From the NCBI RefSeq assembly GCF_006539345.1, contig NZ_BJMV01000001.1, forward strand, positions 186,001 through 250,000: 64,000 nucleotides of DNA. The letters are read 5' to 3'. The position numbers were made by a program, and so were the translations under genes. The DNA is from Acetobacter peroxydans (GTDB lineage Bacteria; Pseudomonadota; Alphaproteobacteria; Acetobacterales; Acetobacteraceae). The first letter of the stretch is position 1, and each line of letters opens with the position of its first letter. Below the pieces are notes generated by a model. It saw only the letters and a list, made by a program, of their open reading frames with translations. It was not told the origin of the DNA and did no database searches. This document shows, piece by piece, positions 9,044 through 18,306 of the stretch.

Positions 9044-10066
9044 TCAGGCGCTGAACGTGCGTGTAAGCCTGCGTGTGACATAAATGCCCCGTGTCATGGA
9101 GACGTGCAGTACGGAGGCACGGTACCAGAAACCACGCTGGCCCGGGACCATGCCGGTATTGAAGGCCGGGTGCGTATGCCTGAGTTCAAGTTCGCTGTTG
9201 TGCTCAAACGCAACGGAGTAGACATGGGTGCGCCACCCCATGCTGGCGGAAACAGTCGAGTGGCTGGTGTTCAGCCTTGTGCGCACATGATCCTGCCGGA
9301 TCACCTGCTGTCCGGCCATGACCAGCATGGCAGCCCCGGCGGTGCAGGCGGCGGCGTGGCCAATGGAGCGAAAAACATGCTCGTTGACCAGATGGAGCCA
9401 GAACCGAACCAGTAGGGTCGCAGCAACACCGGCCAGCGCGACGACAGCGCCTGCCAGCAGCACATGCCGGTTGAGCAGGCCATAAGCGGCGTAAAGCCCG
9501 ATTTTGGTCAGGTGCAGAAGAATGTCATTGGCGGCCCGCGTGGCGATAATGGCTTCCTTGCGTAGCCCCAGACGGTGGTAGAAGGCGTTGAATAACAGCC
9601 CGACCGCTCCAGTAAACCCGGAGATAAACCCAGCCAGCAACCCGATGGCGGGAAGAAGTCGCATGGAAACCGGAGAGGCTGTGCCGCCGTGCCTGCCTGT
9701 ATGGGGCTCAGCAGGATTGGCCGGTTTCCTGCCGCGCAGCAGCAGTGGCAGGTTGCCCAGCAGGAATAGACCCAGCAACAGATCCAGATACATGGGCTGC
9801 ATCAGGCTGAGCATCCACACGCCCAGCCACGCACCGGGCAGGCTGGCAGGCACGAAGTTGCAGACTACGCGCCAGTTGATTGCACGGAAAAATGTGGCGA
9901 TCCGCGTGGCTGAACTGACGGCCGTGCCAAGGGAAAGGGCTGCGGGAATTTGCTCGGGTGCCAGAAGCGTGCCCAAAACCGGCATGACAAGAAGTCCTGC
10001 CCCGCCGCCGGACACTGTGCTGAGGCTGAAAGCCAGCAGGGCGACGGCAAAAAGCAGGACGATCAT
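9044..10066 (-). CDS. TauE/SafE (DUF81) family membrane permease with unusual C-terminal tail
   Basis: The first 260 or so residues are a polytopic membrane protein of the sulfite exporter TauE/SafE type: the glycine-rich opening STVSGGGAGLLVMPVLGTLL, PASLPGAWLGVW, and a second half starting AIGLLAGFISGFTGAVGLLF. Members export small anions or organosulfur compounds; the substrate here is unknown. AAGGAG lies 12 bases before ATG 10066. After MAGQQVIRQDH, where most family members would end, the frame continues for about 75 soluble residues without recognisable domain character. This may be a lost stop codon or a real addition. Convergent with cfa. Confidence 0.8.
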   Translation of the reverse strand: MIVLLFAVALLAFSLSTVSGGGAGLLVMPVLGTLLAPEQIPAALSLGTAVSSATRIATFFRAINWRVVCNFVPASLPGAWLGVWMLSLMQPMYLDLLLGLFLLGNLPLLLRGRKPANPAEPHTGRHGGTASPVSMRLLPAIGLLAGFISGFTGAVGLLFNAFYHRLGLRKEAIIATRAANDILLHLTKIGLYAAYGLLNRHVLLAGAVVALAGVAATLLVRFWLHLVNEHVFRSIGHAAACTAGAAMLVMAGQQVIRQDHVRTRLNTSHSTVSASMGWRTHVYSVAFEHNSELELRHTHPAFNTGMVPGQRGFWYRASVLHVSMTRGIYVTRRLTRTFSA

Positions 10067-10119
10067 ATCAGGCAGGGCTCCTTGGTATCAAAGCCCGGTA
10101 ACGTGAAAGAGAGGCTTTT

Positions 10120-10941
10120 CTAAGGCTGGCCAGAAAGCGCCAGCCATGCACGGGCCAGCCGGTCGAATTCGTCTATCGTCAGGGTTTCGGCCCGGCGTGT
10201 GCCGTCTATGTCCGCACGTTCCAGTAAGGCAGCGCCTTTGAGGCCCTTGAGCGCCCCGCGAAGCATCTTGCGTCGCTGCCCGAAGGCGGCCGCCGTAACC
10301 TGCTCCATGGCACGGAACAGGGCAGGCTCAGGCTGCGTGGCGTGGGGCGTGATGCTTGCCACGGCGGACCATACGGCCGGGGGCGGGGAAAACGCGCCGG
10401 GCGGCAGTTTCATGACAATGGCGCAGTCAGCACACCACTGGCTGAGCACCGCCAGCCGTCCATAATGTTCGCTGTCAGGAGTGGCGCAGATACGTTCGGC
10501 CACCTCAAGCTGAAACATCAGGGTCAGGCGTTCCCACGCCCCTCCCTGACGCAGCCAGCCAATCAGCAGCGGGGTCGCGACATTATAGGGTAGGTTGGCG
10601 ACAATTTGCCTTGGGGCGGGGCAGAGGGTTGTCAGGTCTTTTTTGAGTGCATCGGCCTGCGTGATGGCGAGCCGTTGCGGAAAAAATGTGGCCAGTTCCT
10701 CGATAACCGCGACCGCACGCGGGTCAAGCTCCACCGCATGTACATGACTTGCGGCGGTTGCCAGCAGGGCGCGGGTCAGCCCGCCGGGGCCGGGGCCGAC
10801 CTCAACCACATAGCGGCCGTCCAGCGTGCCAGCCAGAGACGCGATATGCTCGGTAATACCAGGGTCAAGCAGGAAGTGTTGACCTAGCGCCTTGCGGGCG
10901 TCCAGACCGTGACGACGGATGACATCGCCAAGGCTTTCCAA
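10120..10941 (-). CDS. rsmA: 16S rRNA (adenine1518-N6/adenine1519-N6)-dimethyltransferase
   Basis: RsmA (KsgA) dimethylates two adjacent adenines in helix 45 of 16S rRNA late in 30S assembly. Family motifs are LDARKALGQHFLLD, the SAM-binding VVEVGPGPGGLTRALL and the catalytic NLPYNVATPLL. No ATG lies at the expected N-terminus. The only nearby starts are TTG 10941 (LESLGDVIRRHG) and CTG 10953, the latter nine bases after a GGGAG that straddles the surA stop. An ATG at 11043 would overlap surA by 86 bases and add residues unlike the family. The start is therefore uncertain by a few codons. Coupled to surA upstream; pdxA, often between them, is absent. Confidence 0.92.
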   Translation of the reverse strand: MESLGDVIRRHGLDARKALGQHFLLDPGITEHIASLAGTLDGRYVVEVGPGPGGLTRALLATAASHVHAVELDPRAVAVIEELATFFPQRLAITQADALKKDLTTLCPAPRQIVANLPYNVATPLLIGWLRQGGAWERLTLMFQLEVAERICATPDSEHYGRLAVLSQWCADCAIVMKLPPGAFSPPPAVWSAVASITPHATQPEPALFRAMEQVTAAAFGQRRKMLRGALKGLKGAALLERADIDGTRRAETLTIDEFDRLARAWLALSGQP

Positions 10942-10957
10942 TGCGACGGGCAGGAGA

Positions 10958-12304
10958 TTATGCTCCCTTGAGCTTGACGCGCATATCAATAATGGCGCGG
11001 CGGTGCAGGTCGCTGTCAAGCTGGCGTGCGGCCTGTTCGACACGTTCGTTCATGAGCTGGTCGGCAATTTCGCTGGGGGAGCGGTTGGAAAAGTTCTTTT
11101 CCTTCTTCTCGCATACCATCAGCAGGTCGATACCATCGCGCGAGACCATGGGGCGCGAAACCTTGTTCAGCGGCAGGTCAGCCAGCACGGCCTGCATCTG
11201 CGGGTTCAGGCGTTCAAGCGGCAGTTCGCCGGGGTCGCTCGGGCGCTTTTCGCCTTCCGCCTTGTTCAGGCGTTCCATATCCGCGCAGTTGCTCGCACTC
11301 TGGGCCAGGCGCAGGGCTTTCTGGAGCGTGGCCTGCTGTTGCGGGGTGATGTGCTGGGGGTCGAGTAGCGTATCGAATGGCAGAAACACCTGCCGGGCGG
11401 AAATGACATGGCCGATTTCCTTGCCGACCGTACGTTTGCCAAGCACGGTTACGATCAGGAAGCCACCGGGCACGGTAATCGGGTTGGAAATGGCTCCTAC
11501 GCCCGCTGGCATCTGCCGGACAATGTTGACAACCGCAGGGTCAAGCTCGTCTTCCTGAACCCAGCCCATTGAGCCGCCATCCAGCGCTGTCTGGCTTTGG
11601 GAGAACTGAGCCGCGACGATGGGAAAAGGCGCGCCCTTGCGCAGTTCCTGAATGATGGTGTTGGTGAAGTCCAGTTCGTCTTCGGCGTGACGGGGGTCTT
11701 CAACCTTGACGAAAATTTCGCCGATTTCGTATTCCGTGCGGCCTTCCTCACGCTGGAGAGCTGCCTGACGCTGGGCGATATCTTTGGCCGAAACGCGCGA
11801 GCGCGGGCCAAGCTCCTGACGCAGAACCTGCACCCAGCCGATCTGCACCCGGATCTGGTCGATCAGCGTTGTCAGTGAAACACCGTCCTTGGCCAGATGG
11901 GCGCGCAGGGCGCCTTCTTCCATGCCGTTACGATGCTCGATATTGCTGATGGCGGCTGCGATCTGGTCGAGCGGGACATTGATGTGGCGGCTGAGGATTT
12001 CCTGCGTGCGGAGCCGCTCGTCAATCAACTGGCGGATGATCTGCGGGCGTAGACGATCCATGAGCTCAGGAGAGACAGGCAGGCCGGTGGACAGGGCGAA
12101 CAGCTTGCCGCGGTTGTCCACGTCGCGCTTGGTCAGGGGAATGCTGTTGACGACCGCAACAATCGAGTTGTCGGGTTTGGGTGCAACCTTGGCCGCCGTA
12201 TTGCCGCGAGGCTCCTGCGTATCAGGGGCGGCAAAGGCTGTTGCCAGAGGAGCCGTCAGGGCAGCCATGGCGCAGCAGGCCAGGGTAAGGGAACGCAGGC
12301 GCAT
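10958..12304 (-). CDS. surA: Periplasmic chaperone/peptidyl-prolyl isomerase SurA
   Basis: SurA escorts unfolded outer-membrane proteins, including LptD, to the Bam complex. A signal peptide (RLRSLTLACCAMAALTAPLA, cut near AFA) is followed by the SurA N-terminal chaperone region (NSIPLTKRDVDNRGKLFALS and PQIIRQLIDERLR) and a parvulin domain (EIGEIFVKVEDPRHAEDELD, GGSMGWVQEDELDP, VPGGFLIVTVLGKRTVG). The total is 448 residues, normal for the family. It lies directly downstream of lptD, its best-known client. Confidence 0.94.
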   Translation of the reverse strand: MRLRSLTLACCAMAALTAPLATAFAAPDTQEPRGNTAAKVAPKPDNSIVAVVNSIPLTKRDVDNRGKLFALSTGLPVSPELMDRLRPQIIRQLIDERLRTQEILSRHINVPLDQIAAAISNIEHRNGMEEGALRAHLAKDGVSLTTLIDQIRVQIGWVQVLRQELGPRSRVSAKDIAQRQAALQREEGRTEYEIGEIFVKVEDPRHAEDELDFTNTIIQELRKGAPFPIVAAQFSQSQTALDGGSMGWVQEDELDPAVVNIVRQMPAGVGAISNPITVPGGFLIVTVLGKRTVGKEIGHVISARQVFLPFDTLLDPQHITPQQQATLQKALRLAQSASNCADMERLNKAEGEKRPSDPGELPLERLNPQMQAVLADLPLNKVSRPMVSRDGIDLLMVCEKKEKNFSNRSPSEIADQLMNERVEQAARQLDSDLHRRAIIDMRVKLKGA

Positions 12305-12385
12305 ACGGAACGGTCTTTCAGCTTTCTGCCAGATCAGGCGCAGTTATACCTGATAACGGAGGCCGCGACATTTTTGAAGCGGTTC

Positions 12386-14728
12386 TTATTTGACACCGAA
12401 GGCGCCAAGGGACTTGAGACTGAGCGTGACAAGATAGGTCGAGTAACGCTGTATGCCGCCGATAGAAGTGTATTGCTTGAGGTACATGAAGTCGATGCCG
12501 AAACAGTCATTGCTATAACCGGCGGTAACGCCGTTGCTGACGAACTGCTGCCGGGAAAGGCTGCGGCGCGAGAAGATCGATGCGTGCCAGTTGTCCCAGT
12601 ACACCGACACGCCACCGCTGAGTTCGCTCGTGCGGGTGGTGTAAAGGCGGTTCAGGTCGTTCGTCTGGTAATTGGTCGCGTAGTAGTAATATGGCGTGAT
12701 GGGTTCCCAGATATAACCACCGTTAAGCCTCATGTGAGGAACATTGAGGTTGAACAGCGCATCGCCAAAATTGATCTGCGATGTATAGGGGTCGTAGCGC
12801 ATACGTGACGTGAACGAGAAATACTGGGTGGGAGAGACACGGGCCCGCGCCACGACATCGGAGGCGTGGTGATCCAGTCCGGAATAGGGCAGGCGGTCAT
12901 GCTCTATATGTTCCTGAAAGCTCTGCCCGACCAGAAAGTCTACTTCGTGCCCGCTCCATGTCCAGTTGGCGTGTACACCCACATTGGCGCGCAGTCCGCC
13001 GTCCAGCCTGTCTGTCCCCTGATAACGGTTAAGCGAGAACAGGGTTGAATCGGTAAATTCGTAAGCAAAGCTGTCTTCGTTCGGGATGCCGTCATCTGTA
13101 CCATTCCCGGTGTTGGGCGCGTAAATGGCCTGCACGATAGGCTCAATCAGTTGCGTACCCCGCCCATGCCCGAACGAACGGATGAAAGGCCAGTTCGTTT
13201 TCAGGGCGATGGTGGGCAGCACCATGCCCGAGATCATGCCGTGGCCTGTCGAGTGAGCATAGTAGTTGGGAAGCTGGTACAATTTGGAAGCACGATAGAG
13301 TGTGGAGTCCAGCCGCAGTGTCAGCAGGAACTGCTCGCCTGCCTTGGTATGAAAGGGGCGGTCCCAGTTGAGCTGGAGTTCGCCGCGCTGATCACTGGCG
13401 CCGGTGGTGCGGCGTACATAGAAATCTGTCGTATTGACGCTGAGCCGGCCGCCGAGGGCATCCGGCTGGCCGACAAAACTGTACGTATAGCGGGGCAGGG
13501 CGGCGGGTAGATCCGAATTATGGATCACGCCCTGATTGAGGCCCTGATAGTACTGGGCATCCAGCCTGCTGTAAGCGCCGGTGCCGAAGCCCTCAAGAAA
13601 GGCATTCGAACTGAGCATTTCGCTGCCGTAGCCCTGCACGCGGTAGTCACGCATGTAGTTGGCGGATGTGGCAAGATTAATGTTGGCGCCCGCGCGCCAG
13701 TGTTCGTCGATGTTGAACAGGCCCCGGGCGAAGATATGCCCCTGCATACCGTGGGGGTCGCCGCTGCTGACCCGGTTGCCAAAGCCGTTGGTATAATTGA
13801 GGTTGTGATGGGTATCGTAGGCAAAGCCGCCGCGGATATTGAGCGAGCCGAAGTTCAGCGCCTGTCGATACACGCCGCTGATCTGCGGCCCCGTCGCGGT
13901 TGAGAACAGGCCCTGAACGGTCAGATCCGACTGATCGTTGATGACCCAGTAGTAGGGGATGGTGAAATACGTGCCCAGATAGCTGTCATGTGGGGTGATG
14001 CCGGGCATGAGAAAGCCGCTCTGTCGTTTGGCGGAGGGGTCCGGCATGGAAAAGAACGGCATATAGAAAACCGGAATACCCAGAATATCAACATAGGTAT
14101 CACGGAAATCGAGCTTCGAGTGTTCGACATCCTGCGTCGCACCGTAGGCCCGGAACTGCCAGAACGGTGCGCGTGTTTTGTCCTTGGCGCAGATTTCGCA
14201 GGCTGTATAAACGGCGCGGCTCAGGTCGTTCACCTTACCGTTTGTGCGGCGCAGCCCATTTGCGGCCATTTTTACGTTGTCGCCCATGTCGGCGTAAACG
14301 TGCAGCATGACGCCGTTGCGCATGCCGCCGCTCAACTCAGCATATTGCGCGTAAAGAACCGTACCATCTGACTGGACGGTGGCCACGTTGCCTCGCGCCG
14401 TGACAACGCCCGTATCCCGATCATAGACGATCTGATCCGCTCTTAGGACGCGTTCATCCTGCCAGACCTGCACATTGCCTGACCATGTAACGGTATGATC
14501 GGTGTCGTTGTAATCGACCTTGTCAGCCTGAAATGTGGCGGGAGAGTCGGAGGAACTGTGCGTGTCCGCATGGAAATGAATCTGCTGCGGACGGAACTGG
14601 GCCCAGGCCGCAGTGGGGCGCAGCAGAACGGAACAGGCAATGATACTGCCCAGAGCGGTGGCAGCGCTCAGGCTGGCCCGACGGCAGGGGCGGCTTGTGC
14701 GCTGTAAGGGCCGGAGCGCCAGGGACAA
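12386..14728 (-). CDS. lptD: LPS-assembly outer-membrane protein LptD
   Basis: LptD forms the outer-membrane barrel that inserts lipopolysaccharide into the outer leaflet with LptE. A signal peptide ends near PTAAWA. The N-terminal OstA jellyroll is clear (ADKVDYNDTDHTVTWSGNVQ, LRADQIVYDRDTGVVTARGN), as are the CEIC cysteines and a long beta-barrel. A further Cys near the C-terminus (SNDCFGIDF) fits the family's disulfide pattern. The frame extends upstream inside lptG, but the sensible start is TTG 14728, ten bases after GGAGG and overlapping the lptG end region. This gives 780 residues and suggests translational coupling to lptG. Confidence 0.93.
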   Translation of the reverse strand: MSLALRPLQRTSRPCRRASLSAATALGSIIACSVLLRPTAAWAQFRPQQIHFHADTHSSSDSPATFQADKVDYNDTDHTVTWSGNVQVWQDERVLRADQIVYDRDTGVVTARGNVATVQSDGTVLYAQYAELSGGMRNGVMLHVYADMGDNVKMAANGLRRTNGKVNDLSRAVYTACEICAKDKTRAPFWQFRAYGATQDVEHSKLDFRDTYVDILGIPVFYMPFFSMPDPSAKRQSGFLMPGITPHDSYLGTYFTIPYYWVINDQSDLTVQGLFSTATGPQISGVYRQALNFGSLNIRGGFAYDTHHNLNYTNGFGNRVSSGDPHGMQGHIFARGLFNIDEHWRAGANINLATSANYMRDYRVQGYGSEMLSSNAFLEGFGTGAYSRLDAQYYQGLNQGVIHNSDLPAALPRYTYSFVGQPDALGGRLSVNTTDFYVRRTTGASDQRGELQLNWDRPFHTKAGEQFLLTLRLDSTLYRASKLYQLPNYYAHSTGHGMISGMVLPTIALKTNWPFIRSFGHGRGTQLIEPIVQAIYAPNTGNGTDDGIPNEDSFAYEFTDSTLFSLNRYQGTDRLDGGLRANVGVHANWTWSGHEVDFLVGQSFQEHIEHDRLPYSGLDHHASDVVARARVSPTQYFSFTSRMRYDPYTSQINFGDALFNLNVPHMRLNGGYIWEPITPYYYYATNYQTNDLNRLYTTRTSELSGGVSVYWDNWHASIFSRRSLSRQQFVSNGVTAGYSNDCFGIDFMYLKQYTSIGGIQRYSTYLVTLSLKSLGAFGVK

Positions 14729-14730
14729 AA

Positions 14731-15840
14731 TCAGCCATCCTCCAGATGTAAAAGCAGGGCAATCGCAAGGCACAGCCCTGCTATAGCGGGAACCCACGCC
14801 GCGAGAACCGGCGGCAGTACACCTGACTTGCCGAACTGTTCCGCGACCTTGGATACCGTGAAAAGCAGAAAACCGGCGGCAACGCCAGAGCCGATCATGC
14901 GCGCCACCCCACCGTGGCGTGAGGGTCGCATGGAAAACCCCGCTGCGACAAGGCACATCGTGCCACATAGCACGGGCAGAGCGAGCAGGGACTGAAAATG
15001 GATGCGGTGGCGGATTGAGGAGAATCCAGAGCGATCCAGCAGGGCAATAAAGCTCGGCAGCGTCCAGACGGATAACGTGTCGGGCGATGCAAAGCTTTCC
15101 TGCACCCGTTTGACGGTCAGGTCCGTGGGCAGGTGGATGCGGCCGATATAAGTCGGCAGTTCGTTCGGGAGGACCTGAGAGGCCTTGTCCAGAATCCAGA
15201 AGCCACGGTCGAGATAGCCAGTGGGGGCTTCGATTCGGGCAACGAGGTCGTTATTCTGGTCGAGCCTGAGAACGCTGATATTGCCGATATGCAATGCCGT
15301 ATCGTGAAACTGCACGCTGCGTGCGTGCAGGATGGCGATTCCGTGGGGCGTGGTCTGGTCGGACTGGCGGAGCCACAGAGCGCCGCCTGCAATGCTCAGG
15401 GGGCCATCATCCGAACGCAGGTAGCGCTGGTCGAGCTTTTCCGCCCAAGTATACATGACTGAGGACAGGGGGGAGACCACCGTTGTCGCAAGAACGCCGA
15501 TCAGGACGGCGCCAAGCAGAGGCGCGGTCAGGAACTGCCAGACCGAAATGCCCGCCGCGCGCGCGACAACCAGTTCGGATGAACGGGTCAGGCGCCAGAA
15601 ACAGAACACCCCGCCCAGAAGGGTCGCGAAGGGCAGGATGATGATGGTGAAGTAGGGCAGGTGCAGGCCCGCGATTTCCGCCGCGACCGAGGCACCCGCA
15701 TTGGGGTGGGCAGAGGCGCGGCGCAGCAGATCGAGAAAGTCGAAAAGACAGACCATGCCCGTAAGGGACGCCAGCATGACCAGCACCGACAGCACGAACT
15801 GCTTCGCGATGTAACGCGATAGGGTAAAGGCTACGGTCAT
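14731..15840 (-). CDS. lptG: LPS export ABC transporter permease LptG
   Basis: LptG pairs with LptF in the inner membrane to extract LPS from the bilayer, powered by LptB. An N-terminal membrane segment (FTLSRYIAKQFVLSVLVMLA) is followed by two further helices, a periplasmic jellyroll (about residues 130-265) and C-terminal helices. It has 369 residues. LptF is normally encoded next to it, but the adjacent gene here is a porin, so LptF must lie elsewhere. Separating LptF from LptG by sequence alone is mostly secure, because LptG is the one that usually precedes lptD. Confidence 0.88.
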   Translation of the reverse strand: MTVAFTLSRYIAKQFVLSVLVMLASLTGMVCLFDFLDLLRRASAHPNAGASVAAEIAGLHLPYFTIIILPFATLLGGVFCFWRLTRSSELVVARAAGISVWQFLTAPLLGAVLIGVLATTVVSPLSSVMYTWAEKLDQRYLRSDDGPLSIAGGALWLRQSDQTTPHGIAILHARSVQFHDTALHIGNISVLRLDQNNDLVARIEAPTGYLDRGFWILDKASQVLPNELPTYIGRIHLPTDLTVKRVQESFASPDTLSVWTLPSFIALLDRSGFSSIRHRIHFQSLLALPVLCGTMCLVAAGFSMRPSRHGGVARMIGSGVAAGFLLFTVSKVAEQFGKSGVLPPVLAAWVPAIAGLCLAIALLLHLEDG

Positions 15841-15914
15841 GCTGTTAGGGGAGGCCTGTGCGGCAAGGGGCTGCGTGGCCCGTTCCAGAGAGCGGTAGAG
15901 CCATGCGCACAGGT

Positions 15915-15961
15915 GCGGGGTGAGTGAACAGTCATGCGAACTGTTACTTACCTCACCCCGC
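15915..15961. repeat. Imperfect long inverted repeat between porin gene and lptG
   Basis: Ten-base arms GCGGGGTGAG and CTCACCCCGC enclose a second inverted pair (ACAGT/ACTGT) around CATGCGA. No T-run follows on either strand, so a simple intrinsic terminator is not obvious. It may terminate porin transcription by other means or bind a regulator of lptG. Confidence 0.55.
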
Positions 15962-15998
15962 TATGGAACAACAGCCCCTGTGCGACAGGTGCGCCGTT

Positions 15999-17699
15999 TT
16001 AGAAGAACAGGATGACACCGGCCGAGGCGGTGTTATCTTTTTCCGAGCCGCCGTTGTGGGCAACGGACGAAGTATGCGCGTATTCGGCTACCAGATTCAG
16101 CCAGTCGGTCATGTGGTAATATGCCGCACCGATAATGGACTGGTTACGCCGCACCAGATAGGCGGGATCGACCGTCTGTGCCTCGCCAGAGGCGAGATAG
16201 AGGTTGCTAACCCCGTAACTGCCGACCAGCTTGAGGCGTTCTGTCACGTTATAGGCACCCTGCACGTAATACCCTTCGGAATCACGCTTGCGGCCATTGG
16301 AGGCCACGCCATCAAAGAACAGGCCCGTGGTGCCCAGCCCGCTGCCACGGTAGTAGTAGGCCACGCCTTCAAAGCCCTTGTAGCTGATCTTGGTGCCGAT
16401 ATCAGCCGCTTCCACCATGGCGGCATGGTGGGTGCCGGTCGAAGTCGTGGTGCCGTTATCGATATATTGCAGGTTCTGCTGGTGCTGGATCAGGAAGCTG
16501 GCCCAGATCTTCGCCTTGACCTCACCCAGGGTCGTTTCATACGTGACCCGGCCCTGAATCATGGGGGAGGAATGTTGCGTGGAGGAGGCGGAGTAGGTCG
16601 AGTTGTAGGACGGAGAGTTTTTATCAGCGTTCGATCCCGCATATTGGAACTCATCCAGCGGCTGGAAAATGCCTACGCTGGCCTGCACGCCCGCGATCTT
16701 GGGTGTGGTGTAGGTGATCTGCGGAATCCAGTCGGCATAGACATAGCCCACGCCGATACGGCCCAGCGACGTATTGGCCGGCGAGGAGTTGCTGCCCGTG
16801 GCCCCGACGCTGAGCAGGGTGGCATCGCTCATGATGGCGTCGCCACCGAACAGGCCAAGATCGCGCCCGACCTTGAACGTGCCCACATCGCTGTTGCCGA
16901 ACGTGATGTAAATCTGACGGAAGTCGATGCCCGGCGTGCCCAGCCCGACAGGATTACCACCGCTGTTGGCATTTAAGGCGCCAACCTTGGCGTCGTTCGT
17001 GCCCGGATACATGCCCAGAACCGCGTCGATATCCCAGCCCTGCTGCTTGGTGCTGAGCTTGAGCATGAGCCCTGCAGGGAGCAGGCCGTTACGTACGGCC
17101 GAGGAGTCAAAGCCGGTGCTACCCGTTGAAACGCCACCGGCAACGGCGGTGCCGCCGGTGGGGCTGTTGAACGTGTAAAAGCCGTTGACGAAGCCGGACA
17201 GGTTGATGTCCACCGGACCAGCTTTAAAGGTCAGCCCCTTGCCAGGCACATATTTGGCCACGCGCACGAAGCCGCCCTGGTTTGAGTTCATGGCGTCCAG
17301 TGCCTGCTGTGCGGAGCGGGCGCTGGCTTCCGCACGGGTGGCGGCATCTTCCGCGCGGGAGGCGACTTCGGGGGCGGCTTCAAAACGGATGCCGGGTTCA
17401 TAACCGTTGCTGACGCCCGTGCCATGGGCGGCCGCGCGACTGGCGGTCTGCTGTGTGGCGCGGGAATGAGCCGTCGGGCGAACCGCACGGGGAGCCGCGT
17501 CCTGCTCGGCGGCGACATGGCGCATATGCTTGCCAAGCAGGGTACTATATTCGTGTTGGGTCAGGCTGCCCTTGGCGCGCAGAACGTCCAGCAGGTCGCT
17601 ATAGTCGTCCGCCATGGCGTGGCGGGCAAGCGTATAGGGCAGACTGACCACCGATGCGGCCATGACAGTAGCAACCAGTACCTTTTTTCTTGATGCCAT
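15999..17699 (-). CDS. Outer-membrane porin with N-terminal coiled-coil region
   Basis: ATG 17699 is preceded by GGGAG at ten bases and starts a signal peptide ending near ARHAMA. Next comes a short helix-forming segment (YSDLLDVLRAKGSLTQHEYS) and an Ala-rich stretch likely to form a trimeric coiled coil. The remaining residues are a beta-barrel with alternating aromatic strands (LSGFVNGFYTFN, FKVGRDLGLFGGDA) ending in the typical GVILFF. It resembles trimeric general or DcaP-like porins. It has 566 residues. The permeant solute is unknown. Confidence 0.85.
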   Translation of the reverse strand: MASRKKVLVATVMAASVVSLPYTLARHAMADDYSDLLDVLRAKGSLTQHEYSTLLGKHMRHVAAEQDAAPRAVRPTAHSRATQQTASRAAAHGTGVSNGYEPGIRFEAAPEVASRAEDAATRAEASARSAQQALDAMNSNQGGFVRVAKYVPGKGLTFKAGPVDINLSGFVNGFYTFNSPTGGTAVAGGVSTGSTGFDSSAVRNGLLPAGLMLKLSTKQQGWDIDAVLGMYPGTNDAKVGALNANSGGNPVGLGTPGIDFRQIYITFGNSDVGTFKVGRDLGLFGGDAIMSDATLLSVGATGSNSSPANTSLGRIGVGYVYADWIPQITYTTPKIAGVQASVGIFQPLDEFQYAGSNADKNSPSYNSTYSASSTQHSSPMIQGRVTYETTLGEVKAKIWASFLIQHQQNLQYIDNGTTTSTGTHHAAMVEAADIGTKISYKGFEGVAYYYRGSGLGTTGLFFDGVASNGRKRDSEGYYVQGAYNVTERLKLVGSYGVSNLYLASGEAQTVDPAYLVRRNQSIIGAAYYHMTDWLNLVAEYAHTSSVAHNGGSEKDNTASAGVILFF

Positions 17700-18306
17700 G
17701 AAGTCTGCGCTCCCAAGTCCATTGAAACTGCTCTGTGAGAGACAAGGCTTCATGCCGTCAATACGTGCCGTGTTTAACTGGCGGTGCGTTCATGCCGTTT
17801 GCGGGGAAGGGGGAAGGGGACGAAGGGGGTGCCAAGGGGTATTCCATGAGGTAAACGGGCTAAGTTATGACAGCATGGCAACAGAGGCTGTCTGGTAAGC
17901 GATATTGCGGAAAACATAAGATGTTTCAAAAGGAAAATAAAATCCTTCTGAGAAGATACCCGTTCTCATACAGTTTTTGTGATACTTTTTAACGATAGGA
18001 TAACCCCGCTTGCGAAGGCATCTACTGACCTGCTTGTCCGTTGGTCGGACGGGGTTGATAGATCACTGCTCTCACGAAGTTTTTATTGCAACCGATCAGC
18101 TCGGACGCGGAATAAAACCGTGTTTGGGGGGCCGCTGGCGTAGTCCTGCTTGATTCCGTCATGGTGTCAGGTTCCCTCATGGCAGAATTTTGATAGAGTC
18201 GAAAAAAGACACGGCTGTGATGCTGTGGGCCAGCGCTTTTGCTGGCCTCAATGGTGGAGCGCCGGATTTTGTATTACGGACAAACAGAGCGGACGGCTTA
18301 CGCGCA
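17700..18306. other. Intergenic region, AT-rich, between porin and GntR genes
   Basis: No convincing gene lies here. The stretch is visibly more AT-rich than its surroundings between about 17880 and 18000 and must hold the porin promoter. A possible structured element occurs at 18002-18056: AACCCC and GGGGTT pair across an inner hairpin, GTCCG-TTGGT-CGGAC. Frames for the GntR gene extend into it from TTG 18190 and ATG 18220, so the regulator's N-terminus could be longer than annotated. Confidence 0.5.

Noticed and set aside
15924-16976. 350-codon plus-strand frame opposite the porin gene
   Set aside because: Antisense shadow of the porin; no ribosome-binding site and no recognisable fold.
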